Below are positions 23,151-35,780 of a DNA stretch of 64,000 nucleotides, one piece after another. Below the pieces are notes generated by a model, which saw only the letters and a program-made list of their open reading frames with translations, did not search any database and had not been told where the DNA came from. The DNA comes from Anodontia alba. Lineage: Eukaryota; Mollusca; Bivalvia; Lucinida; Lucinidae. Where the stretch lies: positions 16,789,211-16,853,210 of the forward strand of contig OZ024821.1 in assembly GCA_964016985.1 (NCBI GenBank), given 5' to 3'. The number at the start of each line of letters is the position of its first letter. Within the stretch, counting starts at the first letter, position 1. Position numbers and translations under genes: made by a program.

Positions 23151-23392
23151 TTTACGGCCCAGTCAACCAATGGGGTCATGTCATATTTAACCTAATTATA
23201 TCTACTAGAACACAGCAAAAAGTGAGGACTGATCCAACGCCGCTGAACGAGTCCTCTAATCAAGGTCTACACGGCGTGCCACTCATTCAGCACGTTTGAC
23301 GCATCAAAATAAAGTAAAATGGACACATTTAGATATTTGGACAAGTATCGCAACGAATTAAAAAGCCGAGCCATTTGTACGGACTTACTTAA

Positions 23393-23462
23393 GCAAACAT
23401 TGTCGACCCAGATCAGAAGCCGCACAGTACGGCCTCTGATCAGGGTCTACACTATTTGCCAC
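23393..23462. repeat. Hairpin core
   Basis: GTCGACCCAGATCAGAAGCCG / CGGCCTCTGATCAGGGTCTAC, with one unpaired position. Confidence 0.8.
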
Positions 23463-23728
23463 TCATACACAGTATAGGTAGTATTTTGGATTTGTTCATT
23501 TTGATTTGGTTTGGAGTTCAATAGCCCAGTCAGCACTATTACATTCATGTCGAGCCGGTCAGTTTACCTAGCCTCACTTTTCCTGGGCAGGCTTACTCCT
23601 CGAAGCGGATTTAATTTAAATTTAAATTTAAGGACAAATAGGGTAAGTGTAAGATGACTAGATACATTTTTTTTTACCATTTTTCTCTCGAGAGACAATT
23701 TTTGCAAATTTCATGAAATCATGACATC

Positions 23729-24001
23729 CATTACGAAAACATGCCTATTCGAATATACAGAAAATTTTACCACCAGAAAATGAAAATTTTCAGATAAAAA
23801 TTCTGATATTTGTCATATTTCTGCTCAAAACATAGATTGTTGGTACAAGTTACATGTAAAACCGTTCTCATGAGTATACACAATCTATGTTTTTGATTAG
23901 AAATAAGAAAAATTATGTATACTCCCTGTAAACCCCAGTTCTACTATACAAAAGTGGGGTTTATAAGTAGGTCAAAATTATATAGGCATGTTTTTATGAT
24001 G
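23729..24001 (-). mobile_element. Family A element
   Basis: Ends intact; the central palindrome is reduced to GTTACATGTAAAACC. Confidence 0.8.
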
Positions 24002-24078
24002 AATCAGGATGACACGAGTAGTAGACAACATTCTAATTAGGCCACTGATTCTCCAATGGAGTTGTTCAAATTCAACCC

Positions 24079-24306
24079 TTAACTCATTTATTCCTAACGT
24101 CCCATAAAATGGGACACTGACAAACAGCGTAGACCCAGATCAGACATCGCGTTCTGCGACGTCTGATCAGGGTCTACACTGTTTGCATAACCTACAAGCA
24201 TGTTTAAAAGACATGCTAATGATGAAACTAACGTGATACCTGTTCTATCGGAAACGGACCGGTCCATAGGCATAATGTAGACGAGTCCATTCGGTATAAA
24301 AGGGTT
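24079..24306 (-). mobile_element. TTAA-flanked element, type 1, inverted
   Basis: TTAACTCATTTATTCCTAACG is the right end of type 1 reversed. The other end is CGGTATAAAAGGGTTA. It carries a hairpin core at 24119-24189. Confidence 0.6.
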
Positions 24307-24655
24307 ACATGTAACCCTTTTACCCTTATAGACGAAACAAATTGTTTTCAAACCAGTGGAGATCCTGATACGGCTGTACACTATTTGCCGTTCTATTTTG
24401 ATTTATGACAGAGTCCGTTTTTGAATAATTGTTTAGGACAGAATCAAAGATGGAAGAGTCCACTTTAAAGAGCAATGTATATGGAGGCAATGTATCAGTG
24501 CATCTGAGTTTCATGAAGCGCTGTCGTTGTAAATATTTATCTTCTAAACCCATTTTGCCTTCTACCCTTATAAATTATATGTTAATTTGGTATTTTAGGG
24601 GTGCCAGCTTAATTTGTTATAATCCGTTTTACAGAACTTGCTGTATCGTTGAAGC

Positions 24656-24722
24656 ACACAGCGTAAACACTGATTAGACGTCGCATTATACGGCGTCTGA
24701 TCTGGGTCTGCACTGTTTGCCT
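24656..24722. repeat. Hairpin core, one arm eroded
   Basis: GCGTAAACACTGATTAGACG pairs imperfectly with CGGCGTCTGATCTGGGTCTG. Confidence 0.7.
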
Positions 24723-25089
24723 ATGTCACTTTCATTGGACGCTAGGCATAGAAAGGATAATCTGCCTTTAATTCATCTGTGGATAGCAGACAGTTCTTTG
24801 TAGTTCGCATTCCGATGTAAATTCTTCTGACGTCATTTACGTCTAGTTCTAGTAATTGTGGAATGCAATATGATGGACAAACGTCCCCTTACCCCAAAAA
24901 AGGAGATTTGGTGAACATTTCCTAAGGATGAAAAACAGATTCATAAATAATATCTTTATCACAATATTAAACGGCCGGTCACTCACCGAACGATATATCA
25001 GTTCAAGTAGATGAGATAAAATGCTACTTCTAGATATAGATCTTCTTATTTATGCCTAGTAGATTCTTCTATCTATATCAAATGGAGGT

Positions 25090-25264
25090 CCAATTGTCAT
25101 TTTAGGGGTGATAGATTAATTTCATTATCATTTTGACAGAAATGGCTGTATCTTTAAGCAAACAGTGAAGACCCTGATCAGACGCCACATTATGTGGCGT
25201 CTGATCTGGGATTGCACTGTTTGCCTAGGTCCCATTTATGGGCAGCTAGGCTTAAATGGGTTAA
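25090..25264 (+). mobile_element. TTAA-flanked element, type 1, left end lost
   Basis: Right end GCAGCTAGGCTTAAATGGGTTAA. The hairpin at 25161-25227 has ACGCCACATTATGTGGCGT. Confidence 0.55.
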
Positions 25265-25683
25265 ATTTGCAATTATAGTAGGCTAGTTTTCTGATAAAAA
25301 TAGTACCAGAATAGTGGAAGCGTGATGTTTAAAAAACAAGGCATGTACCGAATAACATAACTAAAACAATCAGAGTAAAGGGTAATATTGTGTAAGAATG
25401 ACATTTTAACATAATGTTTTAACGCTAATTTAAATTTATTTAATAATGGTTTGGCTCGTTTGTACTTAGGGAATGAATTCCAGTTTTGGAACTGAGCTGG
25501 AGAAAGAGCGATTGATTTACGAGTAGTGATGATGCATATACGAGTATGTATATGTTACCTTGGAAATATTTCTAAAAGGCTAGATTTTGATATTTACCGT
25601 AAACGTTTACACAATTCCAAAACGTAAAATCATAGGAAGAGAACCAGTCACAGAGCATAGACTTTCAGTTACACAAAAAGAAG

Positions 25684-26030
25684 TACAGTCGAGCCTCAAT
25701 GGCTCGAACATCTTTTTGACCATGGAAATTCGTTCAAGACATGGGTGGTTCGAGCCACTGAGGGTTAATCATAACACCAGTTCAGGAAGCAAATAGCGAT
25801 AATTTCGGGAAACCTTTCGATTTTCTACACAATGATTGTATGTTGAGTGTACTCATTAGAATCGCCTCGATGACACACAACATACAATTCCATCATAAAA
25901 TAAGAAAAAAATCCCTAAATATTTATTTTCTTGAGCTATTGGAAAAAGTTTGTAGGGACTGAAAAAAGAGTCCGTGTAATCCACGGTAAACGAGCCATCC
26001 GTGTTCGAGCCATTGAGGTTATACTGTACA
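25684..26030 (+). mobile_element. Family B element
   Basis: Good left end (TACAGTCGAGCCTCAATGG) and right end CATTGAGGTTATACTGTA. One arm of the central palindrome is deleted. Confidence 0.85.
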
Positions 26031-26050
26031 AGCAAACTACGACGTACATG

Positions 26051-26392
26051 AACAGTCAAACTTCAATGCCTCGAACTTTGTTTGGACTATGGTTCTAGAC
26101 ATGGGTAGTTCGAGGCACTGAGGATTAATCATAAGGCCTGGTCAGGAGGTAAATGGAAATAATCAAGGGATGTCTTTTCGATCTTCTACATGTATGAAAT
26201 AATGTTATGTTGTGTTAACTCAATAGAATCGACGCGATGGGGCGACTCTAATGAATATAACACAACACGCATTTTCATGATAAAATAGGAAACTTTTCCT
26301 AAATATTGTTTTTCTTGGCAATTTCCTAGGGGTTCGATTCGGCCACGGTAATCGAGCCATCGTTGTTCGAGCAGCTCAAGTTTCAATGTATA
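26051..26392 (+). mobile_element. Family B element, 20 bp after the previous one
   Basis: Same orientation with a different divergence pattern (CGACGCGATGGGGCGAC centre), so it is an independent insertion rather than a recent tandem copy. Confidence 0.75.
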
Positions 26393-26457
26393 TGTTGCCA
26401 AACCTGTGTCAAGCAAGCACCTGATAGCAAAAAAGTGGTTGGTGAAAACGTGCTTCC

Positions 26458-26666
26458 TTAATTCTTTCGCTGCCAAGTTTCAGGCGACATTTGCCGTCTG
26501 CTTTTCTTTTTCTTTTTTTTTAAACAAACTATCGCTTGGAAAGAAGTTTATATTTAAAGCTGTCAGACTGAATGTCAAACAGCGTAGATTCAGATGAGAG
26601 GTCTCATCTGGATCTATGCTGTTTGCAAACGCCTATTATTATCGCCTGTTGCAGTTAAAGAGTTAA
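26458..26666. mobile_element. TTAA-flanked element, type 2
   Basis: TTAATTCTTTCGCTGCCAAG to GCAGTTAAAGAGTTAA. The core hairpin is shortened to GATGAGAGGTCTCATC. Confidence 0.7.
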
Positions 26667-26911
26667 TACTGGTAACACAGTGTAATTAATACTTATTAAC
26701 ATTTTATGGGACCTGAAAAAAACTGACCTGTAAATGCAGGTGACTTTTGAAATTGGTGGCCTTTAAGACAAGTTTTACTGTGAGGATAATAAAATAGCAT
26801 ATCTTTATAAAATACTCCTGAATCATGTAATTATAAAAACCCAAAATATTGTTTAAACGCGGCTGGTTATGCTAACGCTGCTAAATTGAAAACTACTTCT
26901 GACTCTTGAGT

Positions 26912-27191
26912 CATTACGAAAACAAACCTATTCAAATATATTGAAAATTTTACCACCAAAACATGGCAATTTTTCAGATAAAAAAATCTGATATTTTTCA
27001 TATATCTGCTCAAAACATAGATTGTGGGTACTCGTTAGAACCGCCTCGTCGAGGCGGTTCTAACGAGTACCCACAATCTATGTTTTTGAACAGAATTAAC
27101 AAAAATAATGTATACCCCTGTAAACCCCAGTTTTACTATATAAAAGTGGGGTTTAAGGGGGTCAAAATTATATAGGTATGTTTTCGTGATG
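26912..27191 (-). mobile_element. Family A element, near-consensus
   Basis: The best preserved copy: perfect central stem with CCTCGTCGAGG at its tip, and both terminal hairpins present. Confidence 0.9.
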
Positions 27192-27371
27192 TCACGCAAA
27201 ATACAGATTCCCCACCACGGGCAGATCAAGATTAATCATATCACCCCACCTGTCTGTCTATCAGTCCGTCTTTATCCCCATTCCAGACTTCCTTTCGGTA
27301 AATGCCCCAAATCAACGAGACACCTATATCTGAGGATGCCTTGTTTTATTTAGTCAGACCCAGAGCAGAAT

Positions 27372-27609
27372 TTAACCCATTTTTGCGGAGTGGGCTCTTC
27401 TACCTTAACTCTTTGGACTGGTACGATTCAATAATAGGAGTGTCTGGTTAGTTTTTATTGTTGCCATGTTTTAATAAAAATTCCTTTCTAAATGAAACTG
27501 GTGTAGACCCTGATCAGACGCTGTGTTCTGCGGCGTGTGATCTGGGTATACACTGTTTGCCTATGTCCCTTTTACGGGATGCCAGGCATACATTTTGTAA
27601 AGGGGTTAA
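27372..27609 (+). mobile_element. TTAA-flanked element, type 1
   Basis: TTAACCCATTTTTGCGGAG to AAAGGGGTTAA. The hairpin core at 27498-27562 contains a slightly imperfect arm (GGCGTGTGATC). Confidence 0.7.
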
Positions 27610-27787
27610 GGTCGACCAGCAGGTTACGGTGTCGCGTTTTTTGTATGCAGAGTATAGACTATATAAATAGATACCAGGAAAGACCACAAACATGGAACAG
27701 TCCTCCCAAGGCACTCTTCAATGGTTTGAAGACATGTAGTGACAATACATATCCTATATACCCAGCGTACCATAAAAGGGGTATTGG

Positions 27788-27860
27788 CAAACAGTGTAAA
27801 CACCAATCAGACGCCGCAGAAAGTGGCGTATGATCAGGGTCCACCACACTGTTTGCATTA
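27788..27860. repeat. Hairpin core, diverged
   Basis: AAACACCAATCAGACGCCGC and GTGGCGTATGATCAGGGTCC. It is the second core within 300 bp. Confidence 0.7.
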
Positions 27861-27908
27861 CATTCAGAGACTTCGCTAAAAAGTAATAATAATAATAATA
27901 ATAATAAT

Positions 27909-28629
27909 AGAGGCCCAAGATATGTTACATTGTGCCATGATGGCCATCTTGGCTATCAGATCAATTTGCCTTTAGCAATCCAGAATCTGATGTTGTTTGA
28001 AGAATTTTAAGATTGCTACCATGGCCGCCATCTTGGATATTGGAACTGAACGATTCAGCAATTCTGAATCTCCATGTCACTCCGATGCTTCTCATCAAGT
28101 TTCGGCTCAATCTGACTTAGGGAGGAGGTGGGGTTTGAAGAATTTCAAGATGGCTGCCATGGCGGCCATCTTGGGTACTGGAACAGAACAATTTTAGCAA
28201 TTCTAAATTTCCATGACACCCCAATGCCTCCCATCAAGTTTAAGCTCAATCAGACTTACCATTCGTGAGCAGATGCGATTTGAAGATTTTGAAGATGGCT
28301 GCCATGGTGGCCAACGGATATCAGAACGGAAGCATTCTAGCAATTCTAAATCTCCATGCTGCCCCGATGCCTTCGATCTACTTTCCACTCCACCCGCCTT
28401 ACGTTTCGGGAACAGATAACGATTAAAGACTTAAAATTTTAGCAATTCTGTATCTTCATGTTACCACAATGACTTCCACTAAGTTTCAGCTCCATCCGAC
28501 TTATGGTTCTGGAGAATATGTCGAAAATGTGAAACGCTAACGATGGACAACGGACGGACGACGGACGACAGACGACGGACGATGGACAACAGGCATAAGC
28601 TGACCAGGAGGAAGCTCCAGGTGAGCTAA
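27909..28629 (+). mobile_element. Second Helitron-like element, different monomers, same terminus
   Basis: It ends GCTCCAGGTGAGCTAA after a GGACGACGGAC-rich stretch (28551-28590), i.e. the same 3' end type as the element at 53087. The body is four or so monomers of about 130 bp, each with AAGATGGCTGCCATGG and 'GCAATTCTAAATCTCCATG'. It starts after an ATA microsatellite. Confidence 0.6.
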
Positions 28630-28803
28630 AAACTGACCAGACACCCTTCAACTGCAAATGTACTTGTCGAAAGGGATGAGGTTGAATAGTCCACTTAACA
28701 TAAATAGGTTAATCAAAAACGGAACTAACAAATGAAGAAGACGGCAATTTTGCTGAATACGATAAGCGCTACCCTTACAATACTTGTCCAAATATAAACA
28801 AAA

Positions 28804-28829
28804 TAATAATAATAATAATAATAATAAAC
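28804..28829. repeat. (AAT)n microsatellite
   Basis: Eight to nine AAT units; a second run is at 27884-27908. Confidence 0.95.
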
Positions 28830-29295
28830 GCCCAACAGACTACCTATTGGAGTGTTTAACGCTTAGCACTCTGGGATCTGTGTAAATATTTCAACTGACG
28901 ACATTTTGAAATAATTTCTTAGTTTCCCCATATACTAGGCTTTGACACTACGTGCAAATTGCTTCTTTACGAGGCAATTTGCATACTTCATGCATGGACT
29001 GGTCTGGCTCAATATTGTTTGCTCAGGCCTGCATATACGAATACTTAGGGTAGATACAATTCTGTGTCCGAATATAAGAGTGTATACATTTATCTTTTCC
29101 TAGTATATTTTAGAGTTTCAGGCGTTAGACGCGTAAGACAGAAGATCCTATTTCTAATGATTTTCTTTAATAACTTTGTGCGCAACTTGTAAAACATACA
29201 TTATGAAATACATGTAGTTACATAGTAGAGAAATTAAAACGTATATTTGAGAAACAAATATATACAAATCGCATAACATCCCGACCCACCCCGTC

Positions 29296-29298
<3 letters not shown>

Positions 29299-29332
<34 letters not shown>
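29299..29332. repeat. (GA)n microsatellite
   Basis: About 17 uninterrupted AG units. Confidence 0.98.
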
Positions 29333-29335
<3 letters not shown>

Positions 29336-29737
29336 TTTGCCAGCAGGATACTCATTTACCAGTCAGTCCATGGCTATAAAAGGTTAAAGTAAAGTATGGA
29401 AGCGCTTATGGATGATCTTAATACGTACATGTACTAAATGTAGTGACAGATTGCGACTATCACGTAATATAGGTGATTCTATGAACCAGTTACAGTTTGC
29501 GACTATCACCTCAGTCACTATTATCAGCATATGATACTTTATGTTGTGTTGCAACATCCTTTAAGCGGGTTATATACAATAAAAGGCTAATTATGATATG
29601 ATGCGTAACGTAGGAAAAAAGCCCTTATCCAATATACAAACAGTTAGGCTCCAGATGAGCGTGCGCATCCAAGCAATCTGATCTGGACATTCTTTGTTCT
29701 ACGACATATATTACAGTATACATTTATTGTGTAAGCG

Positions 29738-29815
29738 GCCCGGATCAGCCTGCACAAAGCCTGCGCATTTTGTGCAGGCTTTCGCGCAGGCTGATCAAGG
29801 CCTGCGTTGTCCGGA
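29738..29815. repeat. GC-rich palindrome
   Basis: GGATCAGCCTGCACAAAGCC and GGCTTTCGCGCAGGCTGATC pair across GCATTTTGTG. Confidence 0.75.
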
Positions 29816-30029
29816 AATTGCATAAGGGCACTTTTCGTGTGTTGAGCATCATATGATAATATCTTGATTAGAGCATTCAATGTGCGTTTTAATTTTACAA
29901 GGCTATTTGAATGTAGTTTCCTTCTTATTTAAAGGGAAAATGGGCTATATTTAACTGGTATGTATCTTACAATAATAAGGCTCGATTTTATTTAGATTTG
30001 TTTACATTGTGGTATACATAATTATTGTT

Positions 30030-32585
30030 TTAAGGGTTCATCATAGTCAAAAGTGGGTGGGGTACCTTGGAAAATGGTCTGCACAGAACTTCACACTAAC
30101 CATATGGGTGTTAAAAAAAATGATATATCTGCTAATAAGAAGGTACTAGGGGCATTCTTTATACATGGAGAATTTTTTTCTAAGAGGCCAAAAAGACATA
30201 AAGAAAATAGCGAATATATGGGCATTCGCATTTGCAGTCAAAGTCAAGAATGATACATTTTTTTCAAAGGCAGTTGCAGAAAGAATATGCCATGATATAT
30301 CAGCTACAATGTCCTACGGTATTAATCTTGAAAACTACAAACTTGCACTAAAATGCATACCATTTTCATGACATGGTATTCTAGATTTTCAATGTAGCCA
30401 TTTTTCATTCATGAAAAAATGTAAACAAAATTTTTAGTATGTTTATCTACCAAATGAACTTACAAAAATAATATGAAACATACCTTGAAAAAAGCACTGA
30501 AACTTAGCTTTAAGATGGTTTATCTTTTTTCAATGATCATTGCTGCGATTTGCAGAAGATGATAATTTATTTTGACACCTCAAATGAGAAGATGAACAAC
30601 TTTTTACCAAAACGATTTTCACGAAGAACCTGTCGGGCGAATCACACGGACTATTAATGCGCGAATAGGTACTACTAAATACTCCATGGCACCAACAGCA
30701 TCAAATGGTAATGCGCAGAATGATGCCACTACAAATAACGTGGGGACACTTCGTGGAAAGAAGAAAAATGGTGAACTACACTGACGATCATGTTTATTAA
30801 CTTTAATTACTACCAAAAAGTGCTTTTATGGGCATGACATTGTAGTTCTATTGTCTGAATAGGAAATAACACAGATAATGCACAACTTTCTGTCCCTTGG
30901 GGTTCCATGGGATGACCTGGGGTGTTGTTCAGTGTTTAGCAGTACCCTACGCAAATTTGCAAAAAGCGTTTTATTTTTTGAATTTACTATTTTTGCATTT
31001 ATATTATATTGAAAATAGTATGAAACAGATTAAATAATAATAGAGAATATAGTGTAATATATTAATAATAAATAAAAAATGCGGATTATATGGTATTTGC
31101 GCATCAACCTCGTGCAGATGTCCTTAGGCATTTCCGGTTTATTTTCGCGCAGCACGGGGACGTGTTGATAAACAATTTTCCATTAAAATTCGGCAAAATA
31201 GTAGTGATTAAGGTAAGTGCCCCAGACTTATATGAAATGGTTCTATGAAGTTTAATTGTGCAGATTATTGTGTGTTCACTGATTAAGATGAGGTAGGTAT
31301 ACATGTTTTAACATACATTTACGATTCACCGTTACTTACGCCAATGGTTGTAAAATGCAGTCGCGTGACCAGATTTAAACAAGTATGGTGGATGGTTGAA
31401 GCCTACAGTTTTTTACAGAACCGTTTTTGCGCGAAAATTATCAATTTTGCAAGTTTTTTTCCAGACTTATAGTGTTGAATTTGTGAATTCAGAACTGAGG
31501 AATAGAATTTAGCAAATACAAAGCAACATGGGTGTTTACAATAAGAAAAAAAATACAGGAGACGCTTTGGACAGACTAATGGTAAAAACAGTAAAACCAG
31601 ACAGAGGAAAGAAAAAGTTCAGTTTCTGAAAAAAGAAGAAAGAACTCGTTTGTACGCGAATGATAAATATATATATATGTATCAGCCCTATCAGTTAGTC
31701 AGAAAACAGTTGCAGAAATTAGTTCTGTAAACTGGAACAGTTTAAACTTTAGAAAAGTTGCTTTTAATTGTTAATATATGTACACAACTTTACAAAAATG
31801 ATTCATTTTCTTATTGCCCCATTCTGTCAGAGATGTCACAGCACACGGTTCTATAGACATCCTTCAAAAAGATTGAATTTGACATTTTTTTATGGTAAAC
31901 ATGCATAATTATTTTTGATCATTTAAGATTAAAAAGATAGAAGAAAAGCGCATTCTCATTTATTTTTCATGGTCACTCGTCCCATGCTTTTTTAGACAAC
32001 ATGTAGACAGACAGACAAACAGACACCAGTAAAGAAGATAAAGTAAAAGCAATATGCCACATCCACTTTTAACAGGTCACCAGAGAAAACAGGATAGACA
32101 ATCCGAAAAAAAACCTTAACTTCAGAAGGGAGACAAATCCAACTTCTCTTTCATATGACATTTTTTTTCCTCCATACTTGTTTTGGGCACTACTTTGTAA
32201 ACAAAAAATGTCTGATTTTTTTTTTCTTCAAATTTTACCAATGGTTATGCTATAAAAAGCTGCTTTACTTCTTTGTAGTGTGGTTCCCAACATATATCTT
32301 GTAAGACATTGTTGTCACATAAAAGAACAAACTTTTCATTTTATTGTATTCAGGATACAGGCTCTATATAAATAGTTTAGGTGCAAATAGCTGGACAGTT
32401 CTTCAGGTGAGATATTTTTCTTTAAAATTCTTTAAATTTTAGCCTTACATAACGAATACCCTCACTGATTATGAAAGTAAGCTCTCAAGTAGTTGATTTT
32501 TCAAATAACTTCTTACTTTTGAGACAATTCAGAATTGAAAAAATTACAGTTACCCCACCCACTTGTTACTGTGATGAACCCTTAA
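30030..32585. mobile_element. 2.56-kb DNA transposon with TTAA ends
   Basis: TTAA-GGGTTCATCATAG at the left and CTGTGATGAACCC-TTAA at the right. The inverted match continues through AAGTGGGTGGGGTA (about 35 bp with few mismatches). TTAA at both ends is the piggyBac target signature. The interior is AT-rich, with no transposase recognised; the longest ORFs are under 70 codons. A hydrophilic open stretch at 30610-30782 (plus) is the only protein-like piece. Confidence 0.65.
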
Positions 32586-33487
32586 ATGCGAACATCATCA
32601 TCACGTATGTACACGATAAAACTACATCAACAATATACGTTCATACATGTATCTTCTACTTAACAAATATAAAGCAATTCATTTTTATTGAATTAGAATA
32701 CCCTGTTTCATATGTCACAATTTTAGAAGTTTAGTTGAGTTACATATACATGTATGTACACCTTAATTCTAAGGACAATTGTGAATTCCGGGCCCTAATT
32801 ATCGTCCCTGTTTTAACAACCATGATTTACTTTCTACCTGATCATACTAGCTGTCATAACGTCATCTGCAAACCACCATTAATGAAAATTATGACTCAGT
32901 GTTCAGAGTAGTAAAACATTAGATGGCAGTGAAATGGGCTATTTTCTCATACAACACATCCAAAAGGGTCGTGTTGACAGCAAACTGTTTAGGGCTGTTT
33001 CACTATGATCCATCCTTTATTCAAGCACCTGTACACAGATGAGAGTAAAGCCCGCCGTCGCCTTTGCCCCTGGGGTCAAACTTTCACACCTGCACTCGCT
33101 TTGACATTTACATTTAATATGAATTTCATACATTCAGTAGGGAAAGTCCACTATGCGAAAAAATTCCTGCATACCACATGAAAATTAGCCACAATGTCAG
33201 AAAGTGTACCATCGGACATGTTGGCCCAGTGAAGATTCAGCTTATGCGCAGACTGATCAGAATCCTCGCTGGGCGCATTTTGGATAACCAAGGATGAAAA
33301 GTTTCTTCACGTGAACATCGGAAAATCTGAGCAGTCTGTGCAGATGCGCAGGCTGATTTGAGTCGTCGTTTGGCTTACATGTCAGAAGGTAAACGTTTCC
33401 TTATGTTGCGGCTCCAACGTTAACCTGCCTCACCTTTACAGACTATATAGACTGACTAGAGGCGCTTCTAATGCGTACCCACAATAT
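32586..33487. other. No gene recognised
   Basis: Contains two 'CTGATCAGAATCCTCGCTGG' type half-palindromes (33240-33400) and no supported exon. Confidence 0.5.
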
Positions 33488-34133
33488 ACCATATTCGACC
33501 TAATTACCGCGCACACCCTTATGAGCGCACAGTCAAGCAATTTAGCAGTATTGCAGCCTGTGTTCTTCTTTTATCTCCTTTATAAAAGCATATGATGTTG
33601 GTACACATGTACTCATTTGAATTGCCTCTACTTGTCGAGGCAATTCAAATGAGTGCCCATGACATATACCTTTACGAACTTTTCGAGGTAATTCAAATGA
33701 GTACCCACAATACATGCATATGATTTTATAAGTAAAATCAGAACAGATATCACATAATCATCATTACTAAAGATGCTCAGGAAAGTCCTCTGCTCATATT
33801 CCTTTAAAGGCTCCATATTCCTCAGAATAATAATTTTTTTTTATCCAAAAAAAGGTTTAATAAATTGATATATATATTAATACGATCATAAAATATGGCA
33901 TTTGACAGCCTTTAAAATATCAATAAGGCTCTCATTTTTGAACTGGATCAAAAATGAAATGATTTTTTATCATACATGTATCTCTGAATTAATGTTGGCA
34001 ACTTCGATAAAATAAATCATTTCATTTCAAGAACGAGAGACGAACTGAAATTTTACAGGCTGTCAGGTGCCACATTTTTTGGTTGTATTCATATCAAATA
34101 TCAATTTATTAAACCTTTCTTGGATAATAAAAT

Positions 34134-34173
<40 letters not shown>

Positions 34174-34324
34174 TTGTTTTTTTTTTAGCAATATGGAGCC
34201 TTTAAAGAGTTCCCTTATCAGGAAAATATTTTACTACATGTTTTTTTTCTAGTGTTTTTTTTAGAAAAAAAAAAACACAAAAAAACCTAACCGCCGGTGC
34301 GGTAATTAGGTCGAATACGGTATG
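33488..34324. mobile_element. TA-flanked inverted-repeat element
   Basis: Left end CCATATTCGACCTAATTACC and right end GGTAATTAGGTCGAATACGG are inverted, each next to TA. Further inverted pairs lie inside (CTTTAAAGGCTCCATATT / CAATATGGAGCCTTTAAAG; GGCATTTGACAGCC / GGCTGTCAGGTGCC). It contains the poly-T at 34134-34184. No ORF of note. Confidence 0.65.
34133..34185. repeat. Poly-T tract
   Basis: About 38 T without interruption, then TTGTTG and more T. Confidence 0.98.
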
Positions 34325-34793
34325 TTATTATGGAGAAATTATATATTAAAGAAATGTCTTGATAACCCTCTTATCTAGAAATGTGACATTTTTCCCGTGT
34401 AATATGAGGTATGAGGAAAAGTTTTGTCATAATTTTGCACATTTAGACAGATGCATGCCGTAAAAAAGGTTACTAGATGTACATTTTACTAACAAATTGA
34501 AATGCTGGGGTCAAAGCTTCAGTATTCTGAAAATTCTACTGCTAGGTAACACATTACATAAAGGTGTTACATGTAACGCAATAACGCATCAGCTGTCATC
34601 GTTCCCAAAATACAGCGGTCGCAGACACCAGGCAGGAAAAGCCTGCGTGGTGCATGTAGCTTGCTCCCTGCTGAGCGGACATCAACTGCCGTGGAGGCGG
34701 GCAATGACACATCACGTTGACAATCTATTTAACAGCTAGTAATACATTTTTTACATAGATGGGTTAATCCAATGGATTCTATGAAATACCGTG

Positions 34794-34987
34794 TTTACCT
34801 TAAGTATTCGGATTCTTCAACTCCTTACCATACTTTTGTTTTTCTAAATTTACTATTCGATGTTGTGTCTAAAATTTCTGGATGAGTGGCAACCAGTGCA
34901 TACCCAGATGAGGCACCGCGTTCTGCGGCGTCTCATCTTGGACTACATTGTTTGCTCTGCCCTGATTGTCCGAATACCTACGGTAAA
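34794..34987. mobile_element. TTTACC-ended element carrying the same hairpin core
   Basis: TTTACCTTAAGTATTCGGA at the left, TCCGAATACCTACGGTAAA at the right (two mismatches). The core GATGAGGCACCGCG...GTCTCATC lies at 34890-34957. Confidence 0.65.
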
Positions 34988-35149
34988 TGCAGTTGTGTAT
35001 ACAAATCAAACTTCCTCCTTTAAATCGGTTGAGTCGGTCTAACCTAACAGTTTGATACAATCACATTACTAAACTACGGAGCTCATGAACTGACATACGC
35101 GCTTCTATGATTTCACTTTCGGTTACATTAAGATTAATTTTATTCTTTT

Positions 35150-35780
35150 TCTTTCGAAATGTTTTCAATAACGGCCTCTTCGTAAAACTTTAACCAGTTG
35201 GTTGGGGCCTCTGAGGTTGGGGCTTGAGAATATGTCTTTGGCTTGGCACCCCATGGTTCAACTATTGGTTTTTATTTACTCTGGCATACAGCAGAATTAG
35301 CCATGAGTACTCGTCTTTGTTTATTATAGTGATTAATTTGATTTTTATGTTTTCGCTTTGATGCATTGACTGAGTTTGGAGCCTCTATGCGAACCGAATT
35401 TTTATGTATTTCTTTGTTAAGAGCAGCATCGGGACCCAATGTGAAGTTAGCTAGCTGTAAAGGTGCTTTAAACCCTCCCGGTGGTTTACTCTATTGACCG
35501 TTCTAAGGCGGTGGTCCCGATGTTAGTCTTACTCTTTGTTGCTTTGTGGTTTATTCTACGAGGCGATTTGTTTTATGTCTTACCTTGTGTTGTTTTTTTT
35601 TTCTTGTGTTTTTCAGTCCTTTTAGCATTGTGATTACCTTGGGGAAGAGATAGCTAATCTTAGTGCTTTTCGTACGTTTGTTCGATTTGTGCTTGTTTGG
35701 TTTTGTCGGTTTCCTTTTCCTCTTGGTGTCTGGGTAAGGCTGCGCTTTATGATTGTGGAACCCTGGACTTTTCTCATTTC
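35150..35780 (+). mobile_element. Retroelement 3' region, plus copy
   Basis: About 600 bp that recur, reverse-complemented, at 50217-50850. Shared landmarks include GACCGTTCTAAGGCGGTGGT, ACGAGGCGATTTGTT and CCCTGGACTTTT. No coding sequence is visible upstream of it. Confidence 0.75.

Larger units (their letters stand above)
28640..30029. other. No gene recognised
   Basis: Apart from the microsatellites and the palindrome at 29738, it is unstructured AT-rich sequence. Confidence 0.5.

Noticed and set aside
26330..26345. GGTTCGATTC, a tRNA T-loop-like word
   Set aside because: Part of a family B element arm (AACGAGTTCGAATTAGCC type); no cloverleaf around it.
30610..30782. Protein-like stretch RITRTINARIGTTKYSM in the TTAA element
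   Set aside because: Sixty codons between stops, no splice sites or homology recognised; too weak to call.
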